DNA of 64,000 nucleotides from Vombatus ursinus. Lineage: Eukaryota > Chordata > Mammalia > Diprotodontia > Vombatidae. The notes beneath the pieces were generated by a model. That model saw nothing but the letters and a program-made list of their open reading frames with translations, was not told where the DNA came from and searched no databases. The position numbers were made by a program, and so were the translations under genes. The stretch is from the NCBI RefSeq assembly GCF_900497805.2, contig NW_020948739.1:11915642-11979641 (forward strand), in the 5' to 3' direction. This document shows, piece by piece, positions 22,590 to 34,699 of this stretch. Position 1 is the first letter of the stretch; each line of letters starts with the position of its first letter.

Positions 22590-22735
22590 TTCAGGGGCTC
22601 TTAACTGCTTTGGTGTCATGGACCCCTTCTCAAAATAATGTTTTTAAATGCATAAAGCAAAAGATGAAGAATTAAAAATGAAACCAAAGGTTAGTGAAAG
22701 AAAGATGTGATTTTTTTTCCATTCAAGTTTACTCA
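22590..22735 (-). mobile_element. hAT-like non-autonomous transposon, family A copy 2
   Basis: It begins CAGGGGCTCTTAACTGC (terminal inverted repeat type), then CATGGACCCCTTCTCAAAAT, AATGTTTTTAAATGCATAAA and GATGTGATTTTTTTTCCATTC. Reverse of the copies at 2050 and 24545/35393. Confidence 0.7.
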
Positions 22736-22884
22736 GGGGTGGGGAACCACCCTGAAATCTATCCACAAATCAGGGTTCATCTAAGCCTTTCCATCTCTAC
22801 TGCCTATGGTGTTGACGCTTTCTAAGACAGAACTAATGTACCTGTGTCCCTTAGGTCACATGGGAAGAAGTCTGTGAAAGGAAG

Positions 22885-22978
22885 TAAGCTCCTTGAGGAC
22901 AGGAATTATTTTCACCTTTTCTTTGTATCCCTAGTATTTAACACAGTGCCTGGAAGGTAGAAGCACTGTATGATTGAG
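22885..22978 (+). mobile_element. L2 LINE 3' end
   Basis: GTAAGCTCCTTGAGGACAGG, TTTAACACAGTGCCTGGAAG. Truncated before the AATAAATG tail. Confidence 0.85.
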
Positions 22979-22989
22979 TGGTGGTGGGT

Positions 22990-23115
22990 GAGTGCGAAGA
23001 GAGGAGATACAGAAAGAGAAAAAGAGAAGCACAGAGAGGCAGGGGAGAGAAAGAATGAAAAAGAGAGAGAGACAGACAGAGAGAGACAAAGAGACACAGA
23101 GACACACACAGAGAG
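22990..23115. repeat. GA-rich low-complexity tract
   Basis: AGAGAGAC and AGACACAG repeats. The Ser/Leu-rich minus-strand frames here are artefacts. Confidence 0.9.
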
Positions 23116-24020
23116 AATATACAGAAATACTAGTTAATTTTTTCCCTTTTTTGAACATGAAGTTTGAGTCCAGAATAATGAGAGGCAGAGAAGGATCAGG
23201 GCCTCAAACTCACTCTTCGAGACAACCTTTTAAATTAAAAAATGAACCTTTTACCTATTGATTAACCTGAAAAAAGCATCGCAATATGTTAACAGTGATG
23301 TGACTCTAAGCATAGCTTAGACTTTTCAGACCATTTGAATACAGACTTGAAGGCTGTGGGTAATTTTTTGCCATTCAAACATTATATTCCCCAAAGATTC
23401 TTGAGTCTACAGGCAGAAAAAAGTGACTTGAGAAGGCCAGCATGTCTTTTGGGGGGCTGGCAGAACTAGAGCCTAAGAGTCAGAATTACAAGCAGTGACA
23501 GGCCTTTCAAATAGTGGTTGTGGTCACTGACCAAAGGACAGCTAAAGGGCAAACTTTACATGGGTACCATGTGGGAAGAATTAGAAATTCCCCCATTCAT
23601 CCCTTCAGCCATACCTGCACACATAGATCTGATGGTTCTCAATGACAGAGCCCTAGAATATGAAGGAAAGCAATGTTTATATGACATCATAAAGCGCTTC
23701 CACTGCCCTGGAACCTGCTAGAAAAAAATATTACTTTCAAATATTTTCCCGATTAACGTATTTTAATCATGTACTCATATGGGGTAATTTCTTGTATTTT
23801 ATTGTTTCCTTTTCCTTCTTAATGTATATTAGCATTTGCTCTACAGTCTCTCCATCAGAAACAAGATGCCAAGACCTGAGCTGTTGGAAGCTGGTAAGGG
23901 CTGCCTACATTGTTTATCAATCCACCGATCCAGCTCAAGCCATGGTTTGGAGAACACCACTCTCTATATATGCAGCCATTTTAATAATTTCCCTTAGCGA
24001 GAGTTTCACTTCATATATGA
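23116..24020. other. Repeat-poor block with splice-like signals
   Basis: No transposon recognised between about 23480 and 24020. A pyrimidine-rich tract ending in CTCTACAG at 23846 is followed 47 bp later by CTG|GTAAGG at 23894. A 67-codon frame at 23518-23721 has no domain. It could hold a host exon or a conserved regulatory element. Neither is shown. Confidence 0.35.
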
Positions 24021-24021
24021 G

Positions 24022-24265
24022 AGGTGTCAAATATACTGGCTGCGTGTAGCCCACCTCTCTCTCTCCTTCCTCTGCAGTCCAAATCAGATTAAAATATAAT
24101 TGGGAAATATTTTAAAAAATAAATAAAATACCATAAAATAAGTAATGGTAATGCATGTTTTTCTAAGTCTAAGTTTTCTAAGATCCCTGTGGCCCACAGC
24201 GATCCTTATGTACAATTAGTGTTTCTATTTCCATTTCTATTCGAGTTTGACAGCAATGCCCTATA
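24022..24265 (+). mobile_element. Non-autonomous hAT (Charlie/MER5-like) transposon
   Basis: The ends read GAGGTGTCAAATATACTGG and TCGAGTTTGACAGCAATGCC, which form an imperfect terminal inverted repeat with TGTCAAA. Inside are CAAATCAGATTAAAATATAA and CTGTGGCCCACAGCGATCCT. About 240 bp, no transposase. The subfamily name is not certain. Confidence 0.7.
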
Positions 24266-24269
24266 TCAC

Positions 24270-24412
24270 TCAGACTCAGCTTGCCATAGTGAATTGAGCA
24301 CTGGCCTCAGAGCCAGGAAGGCCTGTAGGTTCGGTTCCTGCCTCTGCTTCATGCTGGCTGTATGATCCTGGGCAAGACATTAAAAGTTCTCTGTGCCCCA
24401 GGCAAAACTCTC
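24270..24412 (+). mobile_element. MIR-type SINE
   Basis: ATAGTGAATTGAGCACTGG, GAGCCAGGAAGGCCTGTAGG, TGATCCTGGGCAAGACATTA. Diverged. Confidence 0.75.
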
Positions 24413-24469
24413 AGGGGTTTGTGACGTGGTGTCAGTCACATTTAAGTCAAATGAGTCAGAACTCATTTA

Positions 24470-24545
24470 AATATATATATATATACATACACATACACGT
24501 ACACATACATGTTATACATATGTACAATATGTTTTATATATACAT
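24470..24545. repeat. TA/TACA microsatellite
   Basis: ATATATATATATACATACAC followed by irregular TACA units. Confidence 0.85.
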
Positions 24546-24592
24546 GTATTTTAATATAGTTGGTTTCCTTTGTCATCCTATTTTTTAAATTT
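24545..24592 (+). mobile_element. hAT-like family A copy 3, left part (split by L1)
   Basis: TTTTAATATAGTTGGTTTCC then TTTGTCATCCTATTTTT is the interior of family A, readable by reversing the copy at 22590. The element resumes at 35393 after the nested L1 elements. Confidence 0.55.
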
Positions 24593-24899
24593 TATTTTTA
24601 ATTTATGGAATAAAATAAGCATTTCTATAACAGTGCAATAAAAAAGATGATTGCATATGAAACTGCAAATCTACTATGCACAACTTGCTATTCCTTCAAA
24701 TATACAACAAAATTATTATATAATTTTCTTTTTTTCTTCCCTTCCCCCCAGCCCTAGAGACGGCTACCATTAGACATGAAAAGGTAAATATATGTAAAAT
24801 CATTCTATACATTCTATTCTTTCTCTGAATGCAGATGGTGTCTTTCTTCTTATGTCCTTTATAGTTAATTTGGGGATTTATAATAGTCAAAATAACTTA

Positions 24900-25935
24900 T
24901 TTGTTTAAAGTCATTCTTAAAACAACATTGTATTACTGTATACAACGTTCTCTTGCTTCTGCTCATTTTACTCTTTATTATTTCATGCAAGTCTTCCCAT
25001 TTTCTAAAATCATTGAACTCATCATTTCTCATAGCATAGTAGTATTCCATCACAACCATATACTATAACTTGTTCAGCCATCCCCCAATCGATGGGCATC
25101 CTTGCAATTTCCAGTTCTTTGCCACCACAAAGAGAGCTGCTATAAACATTTTAGAACATATAGGTTCTTTTCCTTATTCCCTAATTATCTTTGAAAATAG
25201 ACCTAGTAGTGGCATGGCTGGGTAAAAGGGAATAGGAAGCTTAATAATTCTTTAGGCATAATTCCAGATTGGCCTTCAAATGGTTGGATCAGTTCACAAT
25301 TCTACCAACAATGAATTAGTGTCCCAATTTTTCTACATTACCTCCAACATTTGTCACTTTCCCCTTCTATCATTTTAGCCAATGTGGTAGGTATAAAATG
25401 ATATATCAAGGTTGTTTTAATTTTCATTCCTCTAACTAATAATCATTTAGAGCACATTTTCATATGACTATAAATTGTCTGGTTTCTTCATCAGAAAACT
25501 GCCTGTTCATATCCTTTGACCTTTTTTCAATTGGAGAATGACTCATATTCTTATAGATCTGACAAAGTTCTTCATACATTTTAGATATGAAACCTTTATC
25601 TGATAAACTGTTTCTAAAATTTTTCCCAACTTTCTGCTTGCCTTCTGATCTTGGCTACATTTATTTTATTTGTACAAAAATTTTAATTTAATGTAGTTGA
25701 AATTATCCATTTTACACATAACATTGCTCTTTATCTCTTATTTATTCATAAATTGTTCACCTGCCCATAAGTCTGATAGGTAATATGTTCTGAGTTCTTC
25801 TAACTTTCTTGTAAAATTTCTCTTTGTATCTAGGTCATGTATCCATTTTGACCTTATCTTGGTATATGGTGTAAGATATTGGTCTATGCCCAGTTTCTGC
25901 CATACTGCTTTCCAGGTTTCCCAACAGTTTCTTGA
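24900..25935 (-). pseudogene. L1 ORF2 C-terminal remnant, antisense
   Basis: It is the reverse complement of the ORF2 3' portion, aligning with 32.88-33.85 kb of copy 2. For example, TGGGAAACCTGGAAAGCAGT on the minus strand near 25900, and the GATGCCCATCGATTGGGGGA segment near 25090. No endonuclease or reverse transcriptase domain is left. Confidence 0.8.
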
Positions 25936-25996
25936 ATTGAAATTCTAAGAATTTCAATGAATTCTTATTAAAAAATTTGAGTTCATCCCATTTACC

Positions 25997-26552
25997 TTCA
26001 AAGTTACAATTACTATTTGTGAATCTCGCTCCATCTTATATTTGCTCACTATTTTCCTTCTCAGCCTCTCTTTTTACTCTATCCCCGGTATCTTTTCCCC
26101 TTATCCTCTTATTCCTTATTTTGCTCACCCCTCTAAAATTCCCTCCCTTATCTTCTCCCCCCAACGTCCTACTTTTATTCTATATACCCTTTTAAAAGTC
26201 CCTCTCCCACCCTATCCCCTAGTTTTCTCACCTCTCTAGAAGTTCAGAAGGATTCTAAACCACTTAAGATGTAGACTTTGTTTCCTCTTCAACCCAGATG
26301 ATATTAAGGTTCCAACATTACTAGCCTTCCACCCCTCTATTAGTTTCCTCTATTCCTCTGTTTCCTCTATTAGTTCTTCCTTTCACAGCCTGTTTTTATG
26401 AGATAATTGCCCCATTTTTACCTTTTCCTATCCAATTTTGTTTTTTAGAATCACCCCATCATATCACCCCAACTCAGCTATGACCTTTCTTTCAAAATAG
26501 TGAGTAAAAATAAGATGGAGCGAAATTCACAAATAGCAATTATAACTTTGAA
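25997..26552. repeat. Inverted repeat inside antisense L1
   Basis: Arm 25997-26056 (TTCAAAGTTACAATTACTAT onward) pairs with arm 26491-26552 (ending AGCAATTATAACTTTGAA) at roughly 9 of 10 bases over about 60 bp. The loop is about 435 bp. Both arms derive from the start of L1 ORF2, so one is an inverted duplicate within the L1. Confidence 0.75.
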
Positions 26553-27019
26553 TACTGATAAAATTTTCATATATCATAAGTAAACAATTTAATAGTTTAA
26601 TCAGTGCCTTATAATTAGTCTTTAATGATTTCCTTATATTTCTTCTGGATCTTTTATATAAAATTTTCCATTGAGTTGTGGTCTTTTTGTTATAAATACC
26701 TGAAAGTCTTTCAATTCATCAAATTCCATTTTTTTCCCATTCAGGATTATACTCAACTTTGTTGGATAACTTATTCTTGGATGCAACCCCACCTCCTTTT
26801 CTCTTTGAAATATAATGTTCTAAGACCTATAGTCTTTTGGCATAGAAGTTGCTAGGTCTTGTGAAATCCTGATTGTTTTTCTACATATTTAAATTTTTTT
26901 TTCTTGTTGCTTGCAATATTTTCTCTTTAACCTGGGAATTTTGAAATGTGGCTATGACACTCCTGTAACTTTTCTTCCTAGGATCTCTTCCAGGTGGTGA
27001 CTGGTGGATTCTTTCTCCT

Positions 27020-27181
27020 TTTTTTTTTTTTTTTTTTGCTTTTTGGTGAGGCAATTGGGGTTAAGTGACTTGCCTAACATCACACAGCTAGTAAGTGTTA
27101 AGTGTCTGAGGTTGGATTTGAACTCAGGTCCTCCTGACTCCAAGGTTGGAGCTCTATCCACTGTGCCACCTAGCTGCCCCA
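27020..27181 (-). mobile_element. Marsupial tRNA-derived SINE (WSINE1-type)
   Basis: A T-rich start is the reversed tail. Then come GAGGCAATTGGGGTTAAGTG, GATTTGAACTCAGGTCCTCC and GCTCTATCCACTGTGCCACC, ending with CTAGCTGCCCC. Full length. Confidence 0.93.
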
Positions 27182-27370
27182 AATGTTTCTACTTCTACTT
27201 TACCTTCTTGTTCTAGAACTTCAGGGCAATTTTACTTAATAATTTCTTGTATTATTGTATGCAGATTCTTTTTTGGTAGTTAGATAATTCTTAGATTGTC
27301 TCTCCTCGATTTGTTCTCCATATCAGTTGTTTTTTTCTAATGAGATGTTTCAGATTCTCTTCTAGTTTTT

Positions 27371-27392
27371 AATATATATATATATATATATA
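27371..27392. repeat. (TA)n
   Basis: About eleven TA units within the antisense L1. Confidence 0.9.
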
Positions 27393-27899
27393 TTTCTAGT
27401 TTTATTATATCTTGGTGTTTTATAATGTCACTCACTTCACCTTGCCCGATTCTAGTTTTCAAGGAGTTATTTTCTTAAGATTTTGTATTGATAGGACTTC
27501 TGGGAGCCAAGATGGCATAGTAAGCAGTAAATTGCTCTCGTTCCCCATTATTGACCACTAAAACCTCCCAAAAATAGCACCCCAGGAAAAATCCTGGAAC
27601 AGTGGAGACAGTGGAAAGATGGGCAGAAGCAGTTTCTTGGCCTGGGAAACTTGAAGGATCACCAAGAAAGGTCTGTTTCACTTGGGTAAAACAGAGAGCA
27701 CAGTCCAGGAGGGAAGCATCCCAGCAGCAAGCAGTAAGCCCCACCTCAGCAAGCCAGAGGGAGATCCTGGGCCCCAGGGTGATGGTCCAGGTGAGTACCA
27801 ATACTAGGACCCCCCCACCATGTGCCTTGACATAGCCAGGGGAACTGGCAGACTCTAGCTTGGAGACCTGCCATGTATGCCAGCATAGCCTCAAGCAGT

Positions 27900-28230
27900 C
27901 AGGCATCCTCCAGTGAATGACCTCCCCATGTTTCAGTACAGCCCTGGGTAGACAGGTGTCTTCTAGGAGCAGAACCCTCACCCCTTGCTTCAGTGAGCTC
28001 TCTGGGCAGGCAGGTGTCCTTAAGTAGCTGAATCTCCATGTACTTTGGCACATCTCTAGGCTGTCAGGTGTCCTCCAGCAGCAGAACCTCACCATGCTTC
28101 AGTGCAGCACTGGGGGGGAAGGCATCTTCCATTAGCCAAAACCCCCACCCCATGCCTCAGTACAGCTCTCTTGGCAGGCAGGCATCCTCCACCAGCCAGA
28201 CCTTTTCATGCTTTGGTGTTGCCCTGGGGA
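27900..28230. repeat. ~55-bp tandem array in L1 5' UTR
   Basis: The unit start CAGG[CT][AG]TC[CT]TC recurs at about 27900, 27953, 28011, 28065, 28119 and 28179, giving spacings of 53, 58, 54, 54 and 60 bp. Within units, CCCATG[TC]TTCAGT and CAGCCCTGGG recur. It explains the long repetitive minus-strand frame 27475-28095. It is analogous in position to tandem monomers in rodent L1 promoters, but the units here are shorter. Confidence 0.8.
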
Positions 28231-28465
28231 AACACAGGAAAACCCCACTTGGGCTCAGAACATGCCAACCACCACCACTAGGACGCAGGCTCAGCACTAG
28301 GTAAGCTGACAGACCCCCACAGCCTCCAGCTGCCAGCACCGGAGGCCCCAGCACACAAAGCGAGTGACCAGGCCCCTGGCTCCTGGCACAAGAAGCTTGG
28401 GATAGTGCCCCCTGTGCTCCAGCAGGAGAGCTCAACGTCAAAAGCCAGGAAATAGGCAAACAAAA

Positions 28466-29491
28466 TGAACAAAAAAGCAGAAAAGAATGCTGACCATAGA
28501 GAATTATTACGGTGACAGGGAGGGTCAAAATGCAAACTCAGAAGAGGATGACATTGTCAATATGCCTACATCTGAAACCTCAAAGGGAAATATGAATTGG
28601 TCTCAAGCCCATAAAGCCTTCTTGGAAGATCTCAAGAAAGATTTTAAAAATCAAGTAAGAGAGGTGTAAGAAAAATTGGGAAAAGAAATGAGAGGTATGC
28701 AAGAGACAGTTAATTGCTTGGAAAAGGAAGGACAAAAATTGACTGAAGAAAATAACTCCTTAAAAATATAATTGGCTGAATGGAAAAGGAGGTACAAAAA
28801 TGCACTGAATTGAAGACGTCCTTAAAAAGTAGAATTGGCCAAATGGAAAGAGAGGTACAAAAATTCACTAAGGAAAAGAACTCCTTAAAAAACAGAATTG
28901 GACAAATGGAAAAGGAAGTACAAAACCTGACTGAAGAAAACAATTCATTTAAAATTAGAATTGTACAAGTGGAAGTTAATGACTATGAGACATCAAGAAT
29001 CAGTCAAACAAAATCAAAAGAATGAAAAAAATAGAAGAAAATGTAAGATTTCTCATGGAAAAACAACTGACCTGGAGGATAGATCTAGGAGAGATAATTT
29101 AAGAATTATTGTTCTACCTGAAACCCGTGATAAAAAAAAAAAGAACCTGGACAGCATCTTTCAAGAAATTATCAAGGAAAACTGCCCTGAGGTCCTAGAA
29201 CCTGAGGTAAAATAGTCCTTGATAGAATCCACCAATCACCTCCTGAAAGATATCCCCATTGTAGCCAAATTCCAGAATTATCAGGTCAAGGACAAAGTAC
29301 TGCAAGTGGTCAGAAAGAAACAATTTAAATATTATGGAACCACAGTCAGAATTACACAGGACCTAGCAGCTTCTACATTAAGGGATCAGAAGGCTTGGGA
29401 TATGATATTGCATAAGGCAAAGGAGCTTAGATTACAACCAGCAAAATTGAATATAATATTCAGGGGAAAAGATGGATATTCAATGAAATAG
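28466..29491 (+). pseudogene. L1 ORF1 remnant
   Basis: Domains in order: N-terminal segment with NYYGDREGQNANSEED; coiled coil of KNRIGQMEKEVQKFTEEKNS-like heptads (28.75-28.98 kb); RRM-like region with DLEDRSRRDNLRI; C-terminal domain with IPIVAKFQNYQVKDK, QFKYYGTTVRITQDLAASTL and LQPAKLNIIFRGKDGYS. ORF1 protein is an L1 RNA chaperone. The reading is broken into at least four frames (28487-28669, 28780-29025, 28961-29215, 29219-29491), so it is not functional. Confidence 0.9.
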
Positions 29492-30194
29492 GGGACTTCC
29501 AAACCTTCCTAATGAAAAGACCAGAACTCAACAGAAAATTTGATCCTCAAATACAAGACTCAAGAGAAGCAAAAAAAGATAAACAGGAAAGAAAAAAAAA
29601 CATGTTATTCAATAAGGGTAAACTACATCGCTACATGGGAAGATGATACTTGTAACTCTTGATGAATGTATCATTATTCTGATATTTAGAAGGGGTATAC
29701 ATAGACAGAAGGTGTGGGTATAAGTTGACTTTGATGTGATGATAAAAATAATTAATTAAGGGATTAAAAAAAGGATTGTACTGGGAGAAGAGGAAAGGGG
29801 GAGACAGAAAAGGGTAAATTACATTACATGAAATGGTGTAAAAGACCAGTTACAATAGAGGGAAAGAAGGGAGGGAGGAAAGCCTTGTTTGAACCTTACT
29901 GTTATTGGATTTGGCTCAAAGAGAGAATAACAAAAACATTCACTTGGGTATAAAAATATATCTTACCCTATAAGAAGTAGGAGGGGTAGGGAAAAAAAGA
30001 GGAGGGGGTAGATAGAAGAGAGGGCAGAAGGAAAGGAAGAAGTAGTAGGGGAAAGGGGAAAGAAAAGGGAGGGGAGGCTGATAGAAGGGAGGGCAGATTA
30101 AGGGAGGTGGTAGTCAGAAGCAAAACACTAGTGAGGAGTGAAAGGGAGAAAGGAGAGAGAAAAGCATAAATGGGGGAAAATTGTATAGAGAGAA

Positions 30195-33100
30195 AGACAC
30201 AGTTCAAAATCATAACTCTGAATGTGAATGGGATGAGCTCTTCCATAATGTGGAAGTGAATAGCACAGTGGATTAAAAACCATAATCCTACAATGTGTTG
30301 TTTACAAGAAATACATTTGAAGCAGAGAGATACATAGAGTTAAGGTAAAAGGCTGGAGCAGAATATACTATGCTTCAGCTGAAGTAAAATAATGCAGAGA
30401 TAGCAATCCTGATATCAGACAAAGTGAAAGCAAAAATAGATCTAATTAAAAGAGATAAGGAAGGAAACTACATCCTGCTAAAAGGTACCACAGACAATGA
30501 GTTAACATCAAAACTAATATGCACCAAATGGTATAGCATCCAAAATCTTTGAAGAAAAGTTAAGTGAGTGACAGGAAGAAATAGGCAGCAAAACTATACT
30601 AGTGGGTGACCTCAATGTCCCCATCTCAGAACTAGATAAATCTAAACACAAAATAAACAAGAAAGAAGTTAAGGAGGTGAATAGAATTTTAGAAAAGTTG
30701 GATATGTAGACCTCTGGAGAAAATTGAATGGGAATAGAAAAGAATATACCTTTTTCTCAGCAGTACATGGCACCTACACAAAAACTGACCATTTACTAAG
30801 GCATAAAAACTTCACAATCTGATGCAGAAGGGCAGATATATTACATGCATCCTTTTCAGAGCATGATGCAATAAAAATTACATGTAATAAAAGGCCATGG
30901 AAAGATAAACTAAAAATTAATTGGAAACTAAATAATCTAATCCTAAAGAATGAGTGGGTCAAACAACAAATCATAGAAACAATCAATAACATCCAAGAGA
31001 ATGACAATCAGACAACATACCAAAACTTAGGGGATGCAGCCAAAGCAGTTCTTAGGGAAAATTTTATATCTCTAAATGCCTACATGAATAAAATAGAGGA
31101 AAAGGAGATCAATTAATTGGGCATGCAACTAAAAAAAAAGCTAGAAAAAGAACAAATTAAAAATTTCCAATTAAATGCCAAATTAGAAGTTCTGAAAACC
31201 AAAGGAGAGATTAATAAAATGGAAATTAATGAAACTATTGAACTACTAAATAAAACTAAGAGCTGCGTTTATGAAAAAAAGAATAAAACAGATAAACCTT
31301 TGGTTAATTTGATTAAAAAAAAAAGAAAGAAGAAAACCAAAGTACCAGTATCAAAAATGAAAAAGGCGAATTCACTACCAATGAAGAGGACATGAAAATA
31401 ATAATTAGGAGCTATTTTGCCCAACTGTATGCCAATAAATCTGACAATCTTAGTGAAATGTATGAATCTATACAAAAATATACCACATTTTCAGAAAAAA
31501 AAACCAAAAAAATAAAACCAAAATCTGAACAAGTCATCAATGAAATCCCTTAGAAAAAATCTGCAGGGCCAGAGGGATTTACAAGTGAATTCTACCAAAC
31601 ATTTAAAGAACAATTAGTTGCAATACTATATAAACTATTTGGAAAAGTAGATAAAGAAGAAGTCTTACCAAATTCTTTTTATGATACAAATTTGGTGTTG
31701 ATATCTAAACCAGGAAGAGCCAAAACAGAGAAAGAAAATTACAGACCAATCCTGCAAAAATTTTTAATAAAATATTAACCAAGACATTACAGTAACTTAT
31801 CATGAGGATAATATACTATGACCAGGTGGGGTTTATACCAGGAATGCAGAGCTGGTTCAATATTAGGAAAACTACCAGCCTAATTGACCATATCAAAACT
31901 AAGTTAACAGATATCATATGTTTATTTTAATAGATGCAGAAAAAGCTTTTAACAAAATATAACATCCATACCTATTAAAAACACTAGAGAGCATAGGAAT
32001 AAATAGAGTCTTCCTTAAAATGATAGGTAGCATCTATCTAAAACCATCAGCAAGTATAATATGTAATGGAGATCATTTCCAATGAGATTGGGGGTGAAAC
32101 AAGCATGTCCATTATTACCACTGCTATTCCATATTGTACTAGAAATGTTAGTTTTAGCAATAAGAGAAGAAAAAGAAATTGGAGGAATTAGAATAGGCAA
32201 TGAAGAAACAAAGCTATCACTCTTTGCAGATGATATGAAGGTATACTTAGAGAATCCTAGAGAATAAAGTAAAAAACTACTAAACAACTTTAGTAAAATT
32301 GCAACATATAAAATAAACCCATATAAATCATCAGTATTTCTATATAGAACAGCAAGAGATGGAAAGCTAAATTCCATTTAAAGTACCTGTACACAACATA
32401 AAATATTTGGGAGTCTAATGGCTAAGACAAACCTGGGAACTATATGAACACAATTACAAAATGCTTTTCACAGAAATAAAGTCAGATCTAAATCACTGGA
32501 AAAACATCAGTTGCTCATGGTTAGACTGAGCTAATATAATAAAAATGACAATTCTACCTAAATTAATTTACTTATTCAGTGCCATGCCAATCAAACTACC
32601 AAAAATTATTTTATGGAACTAGAAAAAATAATAACAAAATTCATGTGGAAGAACAAAAGGTCCAGAATATCAAGGGAACTAAAGAAAAGAAATGCAAGGG
32701 AAGGTGGTCTAGCCATGCCAGATCTTCAATTGTATTATAAAGCAGCAATCATCAAAACTACTTAGTACTGGCTAAGAAACAGAGTGGTGGATCAGTGGAA
32801 TAAGTTAGGTACACAAGACACAGTAGTCAATGACTATAGTAATCTACTTTTTAATAAACCCAAAGACTCCAGTTTCTGGGATAAGAACTCACTATTTGAC
32901 AAAAATTGCTGGGAAAAGTGGAAAATAGTGTGAGGGAAACTAAGCATAGACCAATATCTTACATCACACACCAAGATAAAGTCAAAAATGGGTACATGAT
33001 TTAGACATAAAGGGTGATACCATAAACAAATTAGGAGAGCAAAAAATAGTTCACCTGTGAGGTCTATGGAGAAGGGAAGAATTTATGACCAAACAAGAAT

Positions 33101-34020
33101 AAGAGAACACTATAGAATGCAAAATGGATAATTTTGATTACACTAAATTAAAAAGGTTTTGCACAAACAAAACCAATGCAACCAAGACCAGAAGGGAAGC
33201 AGAAAGTTGGGAAACAATTTTTACCACCAGTGTCTCTGATAAAGGCCTCATTTCCAAAATATGTAAAGAACTGAATCAAATTTATAAGAATACAAGTCAT
33301 TCTCCAATTGATAAATGGTCAAAGGATATGAACAGGCAGTATTCTGAATAAGAAATTAAAGCAGTCTATAGTCAAATGAAAAAATGCTCTAAATCACTAT
33401 TGATTAGAGAAATGCAAATTAGAACAGCTCTGAGGTATCACATCATAACTATCAGATTGGCTAAAATGACAAAACAGGAAAATAATAAATGTTGGAGAAG
33501 GTGTGGGAAAGTTGGAACACTAACATATTATTGGTGAAGTTATGAATTGATCCAACCATTCTGGAGAGCAATTTGGAGCTATGCCCATAGGGCTACAAAA
33601 CTGTGCACACCCTTTGATCCAGTAGCACTTCTAGGTCTGTAACCCAAAGAGATCACAAAAATGGGGAAAGAACGCACATATACAAAAATATTTAAAGCAG
33701 TTCTTTTTGTGGTGACCAAGAATTGGAAATTGAGGAGATGCCCATCAATTGGGGAATGACTAAACAAGTAATGGTATATGAATGCAATAGAATACTATTA
33801 CTCCATAAGAAATGATTACCTGGAAAGACTTATATGAACTGATGCTGAGTGAATTGAGCAGAACCAGGAGAACATGGTACACAATAACAGCAAGATTGTG
33901 CAAAGACCAACTTTGATAGACTTAGCTTTTCTCAGCAAAGCAATGATCCTAAGACAATTCCAAAAGACTCAAGATGGAAAATGCTACCCACATCCAGAGA
34001 AAGAACTATGGAGTTTGAAT
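30195..34020 (+). pseudogene. L1 ORF2 remnant (endonuclease, reverse transcriptase, C-terminal domain)
   Basis: The endonuclease start ITLNVNGMSSS is at about 30210 with CLQEIHLKQRDT after it. The reverse transcriptase core has [16 protein letters not shown] and the catalytic motif FADD (codons 32223-32234). The C-terminal part includes FDYTKLKRFCTNKTNATKTR (33.13 kb) and RCPSIGE-type sequence near 33735. All regions are present at about the usual 3.8 kb, but multiple stops and frameshifts break the frame. Confidence 0.9.
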
Positions 34021-34270
34021 GCAGATCGAAGCATGCTATTTTCCTTTTATTCCCTTTGTTTTATTTTTTTTCCTTTCTAGTGTTTTTTCCCTTTGGTTCT
34101 AATTCTTCTTTACAACATGACTAATGTGGAAATGTTTCATATGATTGTACATGTATGGCCTATATCAGATTACACATTGTCTTGGGGAGGGGGAATTGAA
34201 GCAGGGGGAGAAAATTTAAAACTCAAAATCCTATAAAAGTGAATATTGAAAACTAAAAATAAATAAATAA

Positions 34271-34690
34271 ATATTAAAAATATTTTATATCTCCTTTTCT
34301 AATTGATTAACCCTCTTTTCATAATTTTCTTGGATTGCTTTTATTTTTTTCTCATTTTTTTCCTTGACCTCTCTTATTTGATTTTTGAATTCCTTTTTAA
34401 GTTCTTCCAATATTTCTTTTTGAGCTTGTGACCACTTGATGTTACTCTTTAGGATAGGAATAGCTTTTTTTTTTAAAAACCTCACTATCTTCCTCAATAT
34501 GAACCTAGATCTTCTTTTATACCAAAGTAATTATTGATGTTCAGGTTCTTTTTCCTTTGCTTACTCATTTTTATTTTTAATTTGTCTTACTTTTAGCAGC
34601 TTAATATTATTATTATCAAGTTTTAATCCCAAATTGTGGGTAATGTTATCCTAGGCCTCAGGTCCTTCTAACTGTCGTTTTTCTTAATTC
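34271..34690 (-). pseudogene. L1 ORF1 remnant, antisense, 5' part
   Basis: The minus-strand frame 34285-34497 reads IKWSQAQKEILEELKKEFKN and IREVKEKNEKKIKAIQENYE. This is the N-terminal coiled-coil region of L1 ORF1, the continuation of the antisense copy interrupted at 27484. Confidence 0.85.
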
Positions 34691-34699
34691 TTTCTTGCT

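Larger units (their letters stand above)
26600..27484 (-). pseudogene. L1 ORF1 remnant, antisense, 3' part
   Basis: The minus strand shows the ORF1 C-terminal domain and RRM region: the equivalent of RKFDELKDFQ near 26720 and ISQDLATSMPKDYRS-like sequence near 26850. A SINE interrupts it at 27020. The N-terminal coiled-coil part continues at 34271 beyond the inserted L1. Confidence 0.75.
27493..34270 (+). mobile_element. Near full-length L1 LINE copy 2, nested in antisense L1
   Basis: Complete architecture over about 6.8 kb: 5' end GGGAGCCAAGATGGC (27503-27516), a 5' UTR with a tandem array (27900-28230), ORF1 (28.47-29.49 kb), a purine-rich spacer, ORF2 (about 30.20-34.0 kb) and a 3' UTR ending in AATAAATAAATAAATATT at about 34260-34277. 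The flanking traces ATTTTGTAT (27482-27490) and ATTTTATAT (about 34281-34289) could be a diverged target duplication. Many stops and shifts make it inactive. Confidence 0.92.

Noticed and set aside
27475-28095. 206-codon minus-strand open frame with internal peptide repeats
   Set aside because: It lies over the tandem array of the L1 5' UTR and is its antisense shadow.
27900-28230. CRISPR-like regular spacing
   Set aside because: Whole units are repeated rather than short repeats with unique spacers, and it sits in an L1 of a vertebrate genome.
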